Below, piece after piece: positions 26,014 through 35,382 of a stretch of DNA of 64,000 bases (positions are counted from its first letter, which is position 1; each line of letters opens with the position of its first letter). A program made the translations under genes and the position numbers. The notes beneath the pieces are model-generated. The model was given only the letters and a program-made list of their open reading frames with translations, ran no database searches and was not told where the DNA came from. Source of the stretch: Actinomycetota bacterium (GTDB lineage: Bacteria; Actinomycetota; Acidimicrobiia; Acidimicrobiales; Poriferisodalaceae); contig JABABU010000003.1 of NCBI GenBank assembly GCA_014238065.1, forward strand, positions 124,001 through 188,000. The letters run 5' to 3'.

Positions 26014-26274
26014 TCAGCTCTGCTGGCGGCGACGCTGGCCGTAACGCTTCTCGAAGCGCTCGACGCGACCTGCAGTATCGACGATCTTCATCTGGCCTGT
26101 GAAGAACGGATGGCTGGCGCTCGACAGTTCGACCTTGGCGAGCGGGTACTCGTTGCCGTCTTCCCAAGTGGTCGTGTCGCGCGTCTCGATCGTCGAACGC
26201 GTCAAGAACGAGAAGTCCGTGGACGTGTCCTGGAAGACGACCTGCCGATATTCGGGGTGGATTCCGTCCTTCAT
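26014..26274 (-). CDS. rpmE: 50S ribosomal protein L31, cysteine-free type B
   Basis: 86 residues. [27 protein letters not shown] and [20 protein letters not shown] are diagnostic. No cysteine is present, so this is the zinc-independent type B form (often called rpmE2), which in other actinobacteria is induced under zinc limitation. Here it occupies the usual main rpmE place after rho. Start ATG with GGAG five bases upstream. Confidence 0.95.
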   Translation of the reverse strand: MKDGIHPEYRQVVFQDTSTDFSFLTRSTIETRDTTTWEDGNEYPLAKVELSSASHPFFTGQMKIVDTAGRVERFEKRYGQRRRQQS

Positions 26275-26364
26275 GATGACTCCATCGTGGTTCCGAGAAA
26301 CATTGTGCTGGGGTGAGTTGCTCGAACCAACCCCCGAGAGAAATAAGTGGCGGCGACATTCACT

Positions 26365-27975
26365 TCAGCGAGCTCGACCGATCTCGACGAGGAATGCCTC
26401 ATTGGTCTTGAAATTGGCGAGCCGATCCTTGAGAAGCTCCATCGGTTCGCCCTCGGCGTCCGACATTGCCGCGAGCACGCTGCGAAGCTTGTGGACCTCG
26501 GCAATCTGGTGCTTCTTGAAGAGAAGCTCTTCGTGGCGGGTACTTGAGCCGTCGACGTCGATGGCAGGGAAGACCCTACGCTCTGCGAGGCGACGGTCGA
26601 GCCTCAGCTCCATGTTGCCTGTGCCTTTGAACTCCTCGAAGATCACCTCGTCCATGCGTGAGCCCGTGTCGACAAGAGCTGTAGCGATGATCGTGAGTGA
26701 TCCGCCTTCTTCGAAGTTTCGCGCCGCTCCGAAGAACTTCTTCGGTGGGTAGATCGCTCCGGCATCGAGACCTCCAGAGAGCGCCCGGCCCGTTTGCGGA
26801 GCCGCGAAGTTGTAGGCCCTGGTGAGTCGGGTGATGCCATCGACGATCACGACGACGTCTTTGCCCTCTTCAACCATGCGCTTGGCCCACTCGATGGTGA
26901 GTTCGGCCACCTGAGCGTGCTCTTCCGGGGGCCGATCGAAGGTCGACGCCACCACGGTGCCGTTGACCGATCGGGCCATGTCGGTGACCTCTTCAGGACG
27001 CTCATCGACCAGCAACACGATGAGTTCGACGTCGGGATGGTTGGCTTCGATCGCGGAGGCGATCTGCTTCATCACGGTGGTCTTGCCGGCCTTCGGCGGG
27101 GCGACGATGAGGCCACGCTGCCCCTTGCCGATCGGTGCGAGAAGGTCGATCACTCTTCCGGTGACGTTGTCAGATCCATCGGCAACTTCGAGCTTCAGCT
27201 TCGAATCGGGAAACACCGGAGTGAGGTCGTCGAAAGCCCGACGCGCCCTTGCCTCTTCCGGTTCGAGACCGTTGACCGTGTCGACTCTCATGAGCGCTGG
27301 GTTCTTCTCGTTGCGAGCCGCGGGACGGCTGGTTCCCGTGATGACATCGCCTTTGCGCAAGCCGAGCTGGCGAACCAACTTGGCGGGAACGTACACATCC
27401 TCGCGAGACGCTAGGAAACCCTTGGTCCTCATGAATCCGTAACCCTCGTCACGCAGGTCCAGCGTGCCTTCGACGGGGAGTGGCTCACCTTGAAACTGTT
27501 CGTCCCGGTCGCGGCCACGTCGACGTCGACGTCGACTCTGACCATCACCCGCTGCGTTGTCATCCCGCGGTTGCGACGACGGACCACTGCCCTCGGTGCT
27601 CGGGTCTCCTCCGATGCTGTCAGCGCCTCCATCGTCGACGTCGGTTTCCCACTCGGCCTTTGGCTCCTCAGCCGGCCCTTCGACATCTGGCGCCTTGACC
27701 TCTGGCTCTGGGACCTCAGGACCCTCCTCGACAGGTTCCTCGACCGTTCGACCACCGGTACTGCGGACACGGGTCCTTCTGACCGTCGGGCCCTTGCCAC
27801 CCGCATCCTCAGCAGAAGTCTCGTTGTCCGAGTCGCCGAGGATGGCGTCAACGATGTCGGCCTTGTTGGCCCGAGCAGTCACGCCGACGCCAAGCGCTGT
27901 CGCGATCTGCATGAGCTCGTCTCGAGACTTGCGTTCCAGCTTGCTTCGATCGAGTGCGTCTGCCTCGGTGCTCAT
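26365..27975 (-). CDS. rho: Transcription termination factor Rho
   Basis: 536 residues. An N-terminal Rho_N helix ([14 protein letters not shown]), then an acidic, low-complexity insertion (about 50-160) as in other high-GC actinobacteria, then the cold-shock-like RNA domain ([23 protein letters not shown]). The ATPase core has Walker [15 protein letters not shown] and Walker [18 protein letters not shown]. The ATG at 27975 is preceded by GGAG with eight bases spacing; a GTG two codons upstream is less well placed. Rho releases transcripts, which may matter here because intrinsic terminators are scarce in the window. Confidence 0.96.
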   Translation of the reverse strand: MSTEADALDRSKLERKSRDELMQIATALGVGVTARANKADIVDAILGDSDNETSAEDAGGKGPTVRRTRVRSTGGRTVEEPVEEGPEVPEPEVKAPDVEGPAEEPKAEWETDVDDGGADSIGGDPSTEGSGPSSQPRDDNAAGDGQSRRRRRRGRDRDEQFQGEPLPVEGTLDLRDEGYGFMRTKGFLASREDVYVPAKLVRQLGLRKGDVITGTSRPAARNEKNPALMRVDTVNGLEPEEARARRAFDDLTPVFPDSKLKLEVADGSDNVTGRVIDLLAPIGKGQRGLIVAPPKAGKTTVMKQIASAIEANHPDVELIVLLVDERPEEVTDMARSVNGTVVASTFDRPPEEHAQVAELTIEWAKRMVEEGKDVVVIVDGITRLTRAYNFAAPQTGRALSGGLDAGAIYPPKKFFGAARNFEEGGSLTIIATALVDTGSRMDEVIFEEFKGTGNMELRLDRRLAERRVFPAIDVDGSSTRHEELLFKKHQIAEVHKLRSVLAAMSDAEGEPMELLKDRLANFKTNEAFLVEIGRAR

Positions 27976-28208
27976 CGGCACATCTCCGTGTGAACAATCA
28001 GGACCATAAGTGGTCGTTGCGAGTACCCCGCGCCCTGTCCTCTGAATGTGACTGGGGCGTCAATCGACAGCAACCGCCATCACGTCTCGGGGAGTGATGA
28101 TCCAGCGGGACCTATCGCCGGGCAGGTCGAACCCGAATCCCAGCGATCGACGTCATGATAACGAGCACCGATCAGACCGACAACCCGACGATGGTGGTCA
28201 TTGGCTCG

Positions 28209-29603
28209 TCAACTGGCGGTCACTGCCGCGACGTGGGACTCAACAGCATCGAGGTCATTCGCAAGTTCGACGACACGCTCATCGCGCTCCCAGATGCCGC
28301 TCAGGTGTGCTGGGAGATCTGGCTCGACCCCGGTGGCAGCAAAGACGGTGTCGGGGAACTTCGCGGGATGAGCACACGAGAGTTCGACCATCGTCTCACC
28401 CGGACGCCGCAAGCGTCTCCCGACTGTGACGCCGACCGCTGTATGGGGGTCGATCAAGTGGCCGACGCCATCGTTGACGGATGCAATCGTCACCTCCACC
28501 TCGGCTTCCGAAGCCCTGTCGGCCGCGAAATCTCGGCGAAACGCATCGGCGCCGTCGGAGGGAAGCCGTAGCTGACCGGTGGCCCTGAACTCGTCCATGG
28601 CTTCTGACAACAGATTGCCATTGCGGCCATAGAGTTCGAACAGCAACCGTTCGAAGTTCGACGACACCTGGATGTCCATGGCAGGACTTGTCGTCGGCGT
28701 GACGCCGTCCATGACCATGACGCCCGTCTCGTGCGTCCTGGTGAGGATGTCGTTGTTGTTCGAAGCAACGATGAGGCGCTCGATCGGGGCTCCCATGGTG
28801 CGCGCGATGTCACCAGCAAGGATGTTCCCGAAGTTCCCGGTCGGCACCGTAAACGAAACCTTTCGGCCTTGCTCCGCCAGCGCCACCGATGAAGTCACGT
28901 AGTAGACGGTCTGGGCCGCGACGCGCGCCCAATTGATCGAGTTGACGGCAGCAAGGTGGTTGGCGTCGCGGAATGACCGATCCGCAAACATCGCCTTCAC
29001 GAGATCCTGGCAGTCGTCGAACGTGCCTTCGATCGCCACGTTGTGGATGTTGGGCGAGTCGACCGTCGTCATCTGGCGCCGTTGCACCTCGCTCACGCGT
29101 CCGGCTGGGTGGAGCATCACCAGCTCGATACCGTCACGATCCCGACAGGCCTCGATCGCCGCTGAACCAGTGTCACCTGAGGTTGCCGCCACGATGGTGA
29201 TAGTGCGGCCAGTCGCAGCCAGCTCGTGTTCAAAAAGTCGACCGACGAGCTGTAGTGCAACGTCCTTGAACGACAGCGTTGGTCCCCAGAACAGTTCGAG
29301 GAGAAACTCATCGTCGCCGATCTGGTGCAACGGAACCACGTCGTCATGACGGAACGTCGCGTAGGCCGCCTCCGCCATCCCGGCCAGTGCTTGCCTGGAG
29401 ATCGACGAACCCTCGACGAAGGGCCAAATGAGGAGAGCTGCGGCCTCGTGGTAGTCCATTTTCGTGATCCGAGCCAGATCACCCGCATCAATCGTGGGCC
29501 ACGACTGTGGGACGTACAAACCTCCGTCGATGGCCAGGCCGGTGACCAGAGCGCCGGCGAAGTCAAGGACAGGCGCATCACCCCGCGTGCTCTGATATTT
29601 CAC
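28209..29603 (-). CDS. thrC: Threonine synthase
   Basis: 464 residues. PLP lysine in GPTLSFKDVALQL and the phosphate-binding loop VPTGNFGNILAG, with ATSGDTGSAA upstream. The length and N-terminal MKYQSTRG match the longer E. coli/yeast type. It converts O-phosphohomoserine to threonine. GTG start one base after the hom stop. The expected homoserine kinase gene does not follow; the next 233 bases lead only to rho, so thrB must be elsewhere. Confidence 0.95.
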   Translation of the reverse strand: MKYQSTRGDAPVLDFAGALVTGLAIDGGLYVPQSWPTIDAGDLARITKMDYHEAAALLIWPFVEGSSISRQALAGMAEAAYATFRHDDVVPLHQIGDDEFLLELFWGPTLSFKDVALQLVGRLFEHELAATGRTITIVAATSGDTGSAAIEACRDRDGIELVMLHPAGRVSEVQRRQMTTVDSPNIHNVAIEGTFDDCQDLVKAMFADRSFRDANHLAAVNSINWARVAAQTVYYVTSSVALAEQGRKVSFTVPTGNFGNILAGDIARTMGAPIERLIVASNNNDILTRTHETGVMVMDGVTPTTSPAMDIQVSSNFERLLFELYGRNGNLLSEAMDEFRATGQLRLPSDGADAFRRDFAADRASEAEVEVTIASVNDGVGHLIDPHTAVGVTVGRRLRRPGETMVELSCAHPAKFPDTVFAATGVEPDLPAHLSGIWERDERVVELANDLDAVESHVAAVTAS

Positions 29604-29604
29604 A

Positions 29605-30897
29605 TCAGTCTCCGATGACGCGCATCACAGAGCCGACGCTCTGAACCGACTCGAGTTCGCGTAGCTCGCGAAGGGTCGCCTGCACGTCGGATTCAAGAGC
29701 ACGGTGGATGATGAGCACGAGGCTGGCCGAGTCGCCGGCGCCATGCTGTTCCATCGATCGAATCGACACGCCATGCTTGCCGAACACCGAGGAAACAGCT
29801 GCGAGGACGCCTGGCCGATCCTGGACTTCGAGTTTCAGATAGAACGCGCTGCTGGTCTGGTCGATCGGCCTCATCTTCGCGGCCTCGAGCGTGCCGAAAG
29901 GACTCGCGGTGCTTCGCTTCAGGTTGCTGATCGCCGACAACAGATCACCGATCATGGCGCTCGCCGTCGGGAACCCACCGGCACCCCTGCCATAGAACAT
30001 CAGCTCCCCAACGGCTTCACCTTCGACAAAGACTGCATTGAAACTGTCCCGGACCGCGGCGAGAGGGTGCGTGATCGGAACCATCGCAGGGTGAACGCGA
30101 ACCGCGACCTCGTCGTCGGTCCGCTCGACGATGGCGAGTAGTTTGATCACATGTTCGAGGCGGCGCGCAGCCTCGATGTCAGATGCGGACACTTGGCTGA
30201 TGCCCTCTTGGAACACGTCGCCGGGAACAACGCTCTGCCCGAAGGCAATGGTGGCCATGATCGCGGCTTTGGCGCCGGCATCGTGTCCCTCGACGTCGGC
30301 CGTGGGGTCAGCTTCCGCGAAGCCAAGTGCCTGCGCCTCGGCAAGAACATCGGCGTAGCCGGCACCCTCCTCGGTCATCTTCGTGAGAATGAAATTCGTC
30401 GTGCCGTTGACGATGCCGAGGATCTTGTTGATGCGCTCGCCGACGAGTGACTTTCGCAGCGCCCGCATGATGGGGATGCCCCCACCCACGGCTGCCTCGA
30501 AATGCAGATCGACACCGGCGGCGGTCGCGGCTTCGAACAACTCCGCACCACAGTTGGCTACGAGTTCCTTGTTGGCCGTGACCACCGGTTTCCCGCTCTT
30601 CAGGGCGGCAAGCGTTATCTGCCGTGCCGGTTCGATTCCGCCGATCGTCTCGACGACGATGTCGACATCGCTACCGTTTGCCACGGCGTGAGCGTCGCGG
30701 GTCAGGACACCATCAGGGAGCGCGACAGCACGATCTGCTGACAGATTCCGAACCGCTACCTTCGTCACAACGAGCTTGATACCGGTCTTCGCCGCGATCG
30801 AGTCGGCGTCAGCTTGGATGATGCTGACGACCGAAGCGCCAACGTTGCCACACCCCAGAACACCGACGCGAACGGTCGAGAGATCTTGTCCTTGCAT
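29605..30897 (-). CDS. hom: Homoserine dehydrogenase
   Basis: 430 residues. NAD(P) loop VGVLGCGNVGASVV at the start, the catalytic core ANKELVANCG and GIVNGTTNFILTKM with EADPTADVEGHDAGAK, and a C-terminal ACT domain (LKLEVQDRPGVLAAVSSVFG) that usually gives threonine feedback. Reduces aspartate semialdehyde to homoserine. The ATG at 30897 starts the fold; a GTG three codons upstream is also possible and neither has a clear Shine-Dalgarno. 55 bases after lysA. Confidence 0.95.
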   Translation of the reverse strand: MQGQDLSTVRVGVLGCGNVGASVVSIIQADADSIAAKTGIKLVVTKVAVRNLSADRAVALPDGVLTRDAHAVANGSDVDIVVETIGGIEPARQITLAALKSGKPVVTANKELVANCGAELFEAATAAGVDLHFEAAVGGGIPIMRALRKSLVGERINKILGIVNGTTNFILTKMTEEGAGYADVLAEAQALGFAEADPTADVEGHDAGAKAAIMATIAFGQSVVPGDVFQEGISQVSASDIEAARRLEHVIKLLAIVERTDDEVAVRVHPAMVPITHPLAAVRDSFNAVFVEGEAVGELMFYGRGAGGFPTASAMIGDLLSAISNLKRSTASPFGTLEAAKMRPIDQTSSAFYLKLEVQDRPGVLAAVSSVFGKHGVSIRSMEQHGAGDSASLVLIIHRALESDVQATLRELRELESVQSVGSVMRVIGD

Positions 30898-30952
30898 GGC
30901 GCTCACGGTACCGGGACTGACGATGCGACCCTTCGCAATTCGCAGGGTCGAC

Positions 30953-32221
30953 TCAGCCGAGGTCAGTCGCCAAGAGGTCCTCATTGGTCTCGCGGCGAAC
31001 AACGACCCTTGCATCGCCGTCGCGTACGAACACCACCGCAGGCCTGAGAACCTTGTTGTAGTTCGAGCCCATGCCCTGGCCGTACGCGCCTGTCACCGGG
31101 GTTGCGAGGATGTCGCCGAGGGCAAGGTCGAAAGGAACAGGCGCATCACGGACCAGGATGTCTCCGCTCTCACAATGCTTCCCGACGACACGAACGCGCC
31201 GCGGGCGGTCGGCGCCGGGATCGCGAGGCAGAAACGTCGTGTAGTCGCTGCCGTACATGACAGGTCGAGGATTGTCGCCGAATCCGCCATCGACAGCCAC
31301 ATAGGTCCTGATGTCGGGCAGTGTCTTGATGGTCCCGACTGTGTACAGCGTGATCGCAGCCTTGGCCGCGATTGCTCTGCCCGGTTCGGCAAGCACCCTG
31401 GCCGAAACTCCGAGACGATCGCAGGCCTCGGCCATCATCATCCCCCACGCACTGATCGAAGGCGCTGACTCGCCTTCGACGTACGCAACTCCGAGACCGC
31501 CGCCAACCGACAACTCGGCAAGTCCGAGCGGCTCGCTGAACTCTGCGACCACTTTCAGGGCCTCGGCAAAGCTCTCCACCCGAAATACCTGACTGCCTAT
31601 GTGATTGTGGATGCCAACAAGTTCCATCGCATCTGACGCGTTGGCGCGCTCGACAGCGAGTTGTGCCTGACCTGACGAGACGCCGAACCCGAACTTTGAG
31701 TCGTCCTGGCCCGTCGAGATGAAGTCATGAGTCTCAGCTTTGACACCAGGCGTGACCCGCAGCAACACCTTTGGCGCCCTTGGATGGTTGATCCCTTCGA
31801 TGCGATCGATCTCATCGAAGCTGTCGACCACGATTCGACTCACACCCACGTCGAGCGCAGCCAGAAGTTCGGTGTCGCTCTTGTTGTTGCCGTGAAGCAC
31901 GATCCGGTCCGCAGGAACACCTGCCGCAAGCACGACATGGAGTTCGCCACCGCTTGCGACGTCGATGTGCATGCCCTCCTCGTGGGCGAGCTTTGCCATT
32001 GCTCGGCACAAGAACGCCTTACCGGCAAAGGCGACACCTTCGCCGAACGAGCTCACGGCCTCGCGGCATCGGTTCCGTAGATGTTCTTCGTCGTAGACGA
32101 ACAGCGAGGTACCGAACTCAGCAGCGAGGTCGAGAACATTGCAGCCGCCGACGGTCAGCTGGCCAGCAGCATCAGTGGCGGCGGTCTCCGGGAGGAGATC
32201 GAACGGTATCGGGCCGGTCAC
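30953..32221 (-). CDS. lysA: Diaminopimelate decarboxylase
   Basis: 422 residues. PLP-binding AFAGKAFLCRAMAKLA (Lys), the glycine-rich VGGGLGVAY, and CESGDILVRD with the cysteine at the dimer-interface active site. C-terminal GAYGQGMGSNYN closes the fold III barrel enzyme. Last step of lysine synthesis. GTG start overlapping the argS stop as GTGA; the argS-lysA-hom-thrC order is widely conserved in actinobacteria. Confidence 0.96.
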   Translation of the reverse strand: MTGPIPFDLLPETAATDAAGQLTVGGCNVLDLAAEFGTSLFVYDEEHLRNRCREAVSSFGEGVAFAGKAFLCRAMAKLAHEEGMHIDVASGGELHVVLAAGVPADRIVLHGNNKSDTELLAALDVGVSRIVVDSFDEIDRIEGINHPRAPKVLLRVTPGVKAETHDFISTGQDDSKFGFGVSSGQAQLAVERANASDAMELVGIHNHIGSQVFRVESFAEALKVVAEFSEPLGLAELSVGGGLGVAYVEGESAPSISAWGMMMAEACDRLGVSARVLAEPGRAIAAKAAITLYTVGTIKTLPDIRTYVAVDGGFGDNPRPVMYGSDYTTFLPRDPGADRPRRVRVVGKHCESGDILVRDAPVPFDLALGDILATPVTGAYGQGMGSNYNKVLRPAVVFVRDGDARVVVRRETNEDLLATDLG

Positions 32222-33819
32222 AACTCCTCCGGGGTCGCTACACCGAGGATGTCGAGTGCGCTCGCGAGTCCGATACGCCCTGCTTCCACCAGTTGCAGCC
32301 TGGCCTCTGCGAGATCGGAAGGAACGCTCTCGGCGACGACGTAGCAGTCGGCGAAGAATCCGTGAAAGGCGGAAGCGAGCTCACGGACCCATGTGACGAG
32401 CTTGTGTGGAGCACGCTCTCGAACCGAAAGAGTCAGCACATCGGACAGCTCTGAAAGCGAGCGGAGAACCTCGAGTTCACGCTCGTGTGTGAGCAATGAC
32501 GTGTCGCCGGACGAAGCTGTCGCTCCCGCGAAGCCCACCTCAGCTGCTCTGCGCTGAATCGAGCACGCTCTGGCGTGGGCCATCTGGACGTAGAAGACCG
32601 GGTTGTCCATCGACTTCGCAGCAATCGCAGCCAGATCGATCGTCATGTGCGAGTCGATCGATTGAAGCAGGTAGCTGAAGCGGGTCGCATCCGGACCGAC
32701 CTCGTCGAGAATGTCCGCCAACTCGATCAGTTCTCCAGAACGTTTGCCGATCTTCACCTCGTCGCCGTCTCGTTCGAGCCGTACGAGCTGGTTGATCCTG
32801 ACCTCGAGCTTGTCTGGGTCGTAACCAAGCGCTGCGACTGAGGCTTTCAGCCGTGACACGTACCCGTGATGATCCGCACCGAAAACGTTGATGATGTGGT
32901 CGAATCCACGTTCAAACTTGTCTCGGTGATAGGCAATGTCCGGCATGATGTAGGTGTAGTCACCATCGCTGCGAACGATGACACGGTCTTTGTCATCTCC
33001 GAAGTCCGTCGATCGGAGCCATGAAGCCCCCTCGTCTTCGTAGACGACGCCTCGGCCACGCAGTTTCTCGAGGGCATCCTCGATGGCACCACTCTCCACC
33101 ATCGAGCGCTCACTGAACCAGACATCGAACTCGACTCCGAGCCGGGCCAACGTTTCTCTCGTGTAGCCGAGCGAATGCGCGTACCCCCACTCACGGGCAT
33201 CCACACCGTTTGGCATCTCCGATGCCCAGTGCTTCATGTAGTCGCCGCCGTAGCCGTTCTCCGGCAGATCGTTTCCGTCGCGCAACGCTTCGAGCGACGC
33301 TGCGAACAGATCCATCTGCACGCCACGATCGTTGATGTAGAACTCGCGTTCGACGTCGTGGCCTGTGGCCTCCAGCACCCCAGCCAGCGCGTCTCCGTAA
33401 CAAGCACCACGAGCGCCGCCGGCATGGATGGGCCCAGTCGGATTCGACGAGACGAACTCGACCATCACGCGCGTTCCCTGCCCGATATCGGGCCGCCCAT
33501 ATGCTGCCCCGGCAGTGAGGGCATCGACGAGGACATCGTGGAGCCAGCCGTCGTCGAGCCGAAAATTGACGAATCCCGGTCCCGCGATCTCGATCATGTC
33601 GACATGACGAAGATCCATCGACTCGAGTTGAGCGATGAGTTCGGCAGCGAGTTCACGAGGATTGCGGCCAGCGGCCTTCGACGATGCCATCGCGACATTG
33701 CTCGACCAGTCACCGTGTTCACGCCGCGCCGGTCGCTCGAGGTGCACAGAATCGGGGCGCGGCAGACCAAGAGCCTCGAACGCGGTCGCGATGGCGTCGC
33801 CGAGATCGTCGCGAATCAC
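32218..33819 (-). CDS. argS: Arginyl-tRNA synthetase
   Basis: 533 residues. N-terminal Add-1 domain, class I core with FVSSNPTGPIHAGGARGACYGD, and a C-terminal anticodon-binding DALR domain. The HIGH signature reads HAGG (residues 132-135), so the second histidine is glycine, and the KMSK loop reads KIGKRSGELI. Degenerate forms of both motifs occur in this enzyme family. GTG start with GGAG five bases upstream. No T-box-like leader is visible before it. Confidence 0.95.
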   Translation of the reverse strand: MIRDDLGDAIATAFEALGLPRPDSVHLERPARREHGDWSSNVAMASSKAAGRNPRELAAELIAQLESMDLRHVDMIEIAGPGFVNFRLDDGWLHDVLVDALTAGAAYGRPDIGQGTRVMVEFVSSNPTGPIHAGGARGACYGDALAGVLEATGHDVEREFYINDRGVQMDLFAASLEALRDGNDLPENGYGGDYMKHWASEMPNGVDAREWGYAHSLGYTRETLARLGVEFDVWFSERSMVESGAIEDALEKLRGRGVVYEDEGASWLRSTDFGDDKDRVIVRSDGDYTYIMPDIAYHRDKFERGFDHIINVFGADHHGYVSRLKASVAALGYDPDKLEVRINQLVRLERDGDEVKIGKRSGELIELADILDEVGPDATRFSYLLQSIDSHMTIDLAAIAAKSMDNPVFYVQMAHARACSIQRRAAEVGFAGATASSGDTSLLTHERELEVLRSLSELSDVLTLSVRERAPHKLVTWVRELASAFHGFFADCYVVAESVPSDLAEARLQLVEAGRIGLASALDILGVATPEEL

Positions 33820-33885
33820 TGCTACTCCATACCGATCGATGAACGACAGCGAGGGTATCTGGCCTGACTGTTCAGCGAGCGTGGA

Positions 33886-34866
33886 TTAGCCCCACTGATT
33901 CTGATGCCAGTTCCACGCCGAAGAGATGATCGTGTCGAGATCGGAGTACTTCGGCGACCACCCGAAATCGGACTGGAAGAGGGTCGAGTCGGCGACCAGC
34001 TCGGCGGGATCGCCTGGTCGTCGTGGCCCCTCGACATGTGGCACCGGCCGACCGACGACGTTGCCAACCGCGTCGAGGATCTCCCGATTCGAGTGACCCT
34101 CACCCGTGCCGAGGTTGTATGCGCCGCTCGGACGACCAGCGAGCAACCCCTCCACAGCCAACACGTGGGCTTCGGCCAGATCGACCACATGGATGTAGTC
34201 GCGCACACACGTGCCGTCAGGAGTCGGGTAGTCGGTCCCAAACAGCGTGAGTGCATCACGACGCTCGATCACCGCCGCAAGTGCCAATGGGATCAAGTGC
34301 GTTTCCGGCTCGTGGTCCTCCCCGAGATCGCCATCAGGGTGAGCACCACAGGCATTGAAGTAACGCAACGCCATCCAGGGCATGCCGTGGGCGCGTTCGA
34401 CGTCGGCGAGCACTCGCTCGAGCATCGCCTTCGAGTTTCCGTACGGGTTGATCGGCTCGATCGGGCTCCCCTCGAGGATCGGTTGCATCTCAGGCATGCC
34501 GTACACAGCGGCGGTCGAGCTGAACACGAACGCCTGAATACCGTTTCTGACGGCAACATCGACCAAGTTCGTGGCCGCAACGAGATTCGTGTCATAGAAC
34601 GCGAGCGGCTCCCTCACGCTGCGCGCCACCTCGATGAAACCCGCGAAGTGCATGACTCCCTCGATGGGTCCGTGCCGGCTGAACACGCGTTTCACGACGT
34701 CAGCGTCGCCGACATCTCCGACCACGAGCTCGAATTCGTCGACCGTTGCCGGGTGTCCCGCAGACAGGTCGTCGAGAACGATCACTTCGTGCCCGGCCGC
34801 TGCAAGCGCTCGGCACGTGTGTGATCCGATGTATCCGGCACCACCAGTCACGAGCAACTTCGCCAT
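33886..34866 (-). CDS. galE: UDP-glucose 4-epimerase
   Basis: 326 residues. NAD motif LVTGGAGYIGSHTCRAL, catalytic Tyr/Lys in INPYGNSKAM and Ser in VFSSTAAVYG, and the GalE-specific CVRDYIHVVDLAEAH. It interconverts UDP-glucose and UDP-galactose, feeding galactose to the surface polymer. The ATG at 34866 has GGAGG four bases upstream; a longer frame to 34953 adds a spurious hydrophobic stretch. It is 66 bases upstream of argS on the same strand. Confidence 0.95.
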   Translation of the reverse strand: MAKLLVTGGAGYIGSHTCRALAAAGHEVIVLDDLSAGHPATVDEFELVVGDVGDADVVKRVFSRHGPIEGVMHFAGFIEVARSVREPLAFYDTNLVAATNLVDVAVRNGIQAFVFSSTAAVYGMPEMQPILEGSPIEPINPYGNSKAMLERVLADVERAHGMPWMALRYFNACGAHPDGDLGEDHEPETHLIPLALAAVIERRDALTLFGTDYPTPDGTCVRDYIHVVDLAEAHVLAVEGLLAGRPSGAYNLGTGEGHSNREILDAVGNVVGRPVPHVEGPRRPGDPAELVADSTLFQSDFGWSPKYSDLDTIISSAWNWHQNQWG

Positions 34867-35266
34867 CAGTCCTCCGACGACCAACGAAACGACCACTGTA
34901 GAGATCAAAACCCAATCGGTGGTGATGCTTGCGATGTACGCTACCCGAGTCATCGAAACACCGGCGGCGGTGCGGGGAAGATCGACACCGTAGTAACCGC
35001 CGTCGGGTGCTCTGACAATGGTGTGGATGTGGTGCCGCCAGAGCGACGCCTCTCGTCGAACACGATGCCGGAATGACGATCGAACTCGCTCAACACGACA
35101 GTGGTGTGGACCCAGTAGTGCAACTCGCCGCTGGCCATTCGACCTCCGAGCTGTCGGCCATTCGAGTCGAGAGCTTCGAGATGAGGCGCCACGACGCCGT
35201 CGTTGCCCGGCAACGGCCCAACGATCACCAGGTACGATGATCGATCCGTCCGACTTTCGGACTCAA
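34867..35266. other. 400-base gap between galE and the tRNA gene
   Basis: It holds a possible small minus-strand gene (34950-35228, listed separately), the galE promoter region, a 15-base perfect palindrome with a central C (35201-35215, arms CGTTGCC/GGCAACG), a weak -10-like TACGAT (35233-35238) on the plus strand that could serve the tRNA, and a hairpin with six-base arms GTCCGA/TCGGAC (35248-35262) just before the tRNA. No mobile element is visible. Confidence 0.5.
34950..35228 (-). CDS. Possible small protein of unknown function
   Basis: 92 codons from a GTG with no Shine-Dalgarno. Third positions are strongly G/C through the first two thirds and the translation (PLPGNDGVVAPHLEALDSNG..., ELHYWVHTTVVLSEFDRH) looks protein-like rather than like antisense noise. 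No family recognised. Upstream in-frame codons run into the antisense of the tRNA and are not part of it. It might be a gene remnant. Its end lies 83 bases before galE on the same strand. Confidence 0.3.
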   Translation of the reverse strand: MIVGPLPGNDGVVAPHLEALDSNGRQLGGRMASGELHYWVHTTVVLSEFDRHSGIVFDERRRSGGTTSTPLSEHPTAVTTVSIFPAPPPVFR

Positions 35267-35338
35267 GCCCTCGTAGCTCAGGGGATAGAGCAGTGGCCTC
35301 CGGAGCCATGAGCGCAGGTTCGAATCCTGCCGAGGGCG
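35267..35338 (+). tRNA. tRNA-Arg (CCG)
   Basis: Seven-base acceptor stem GCCCTCG pairs with CGAGGGC at 35331-35337. D-arm GCTC/GAGC, five-base anticodon stem GTGGC/GCCAT with the seven-base loop CTCCGGA (anticodon CCG, reads CGG), a four-base variable loop, and T-arm GCAGG-TTCGAAT-CCTGC. The discriminator is G at 35338. CCA is not encoded. No integrase or repeated 3' end is seen nearby. Confidence 0.95.
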
Positions 35339-35382
35339 CAAGCCGAAGTCGACGGCGATTTGCCAACACCGTCGCGCCGGCG

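Noticed and set aside
28000..28208. Possible homoserine kinase (thrB) between thrC and rho
   Set aside because: The gap is only 233 bases and has no protein-like frame.
33820..33885. T-box or amino-acid riboswitch before argS
   Set aside because: Only 66 bases lie between galE and argS, with no stem or conserved motif.
35229..35369. Minus-strand peptide upstream of 35228 with PSAGFEPALMAPEATALS
   Set aside because: It is the antisense of the tRNA-Arg gene, a well-known source of false proteins.
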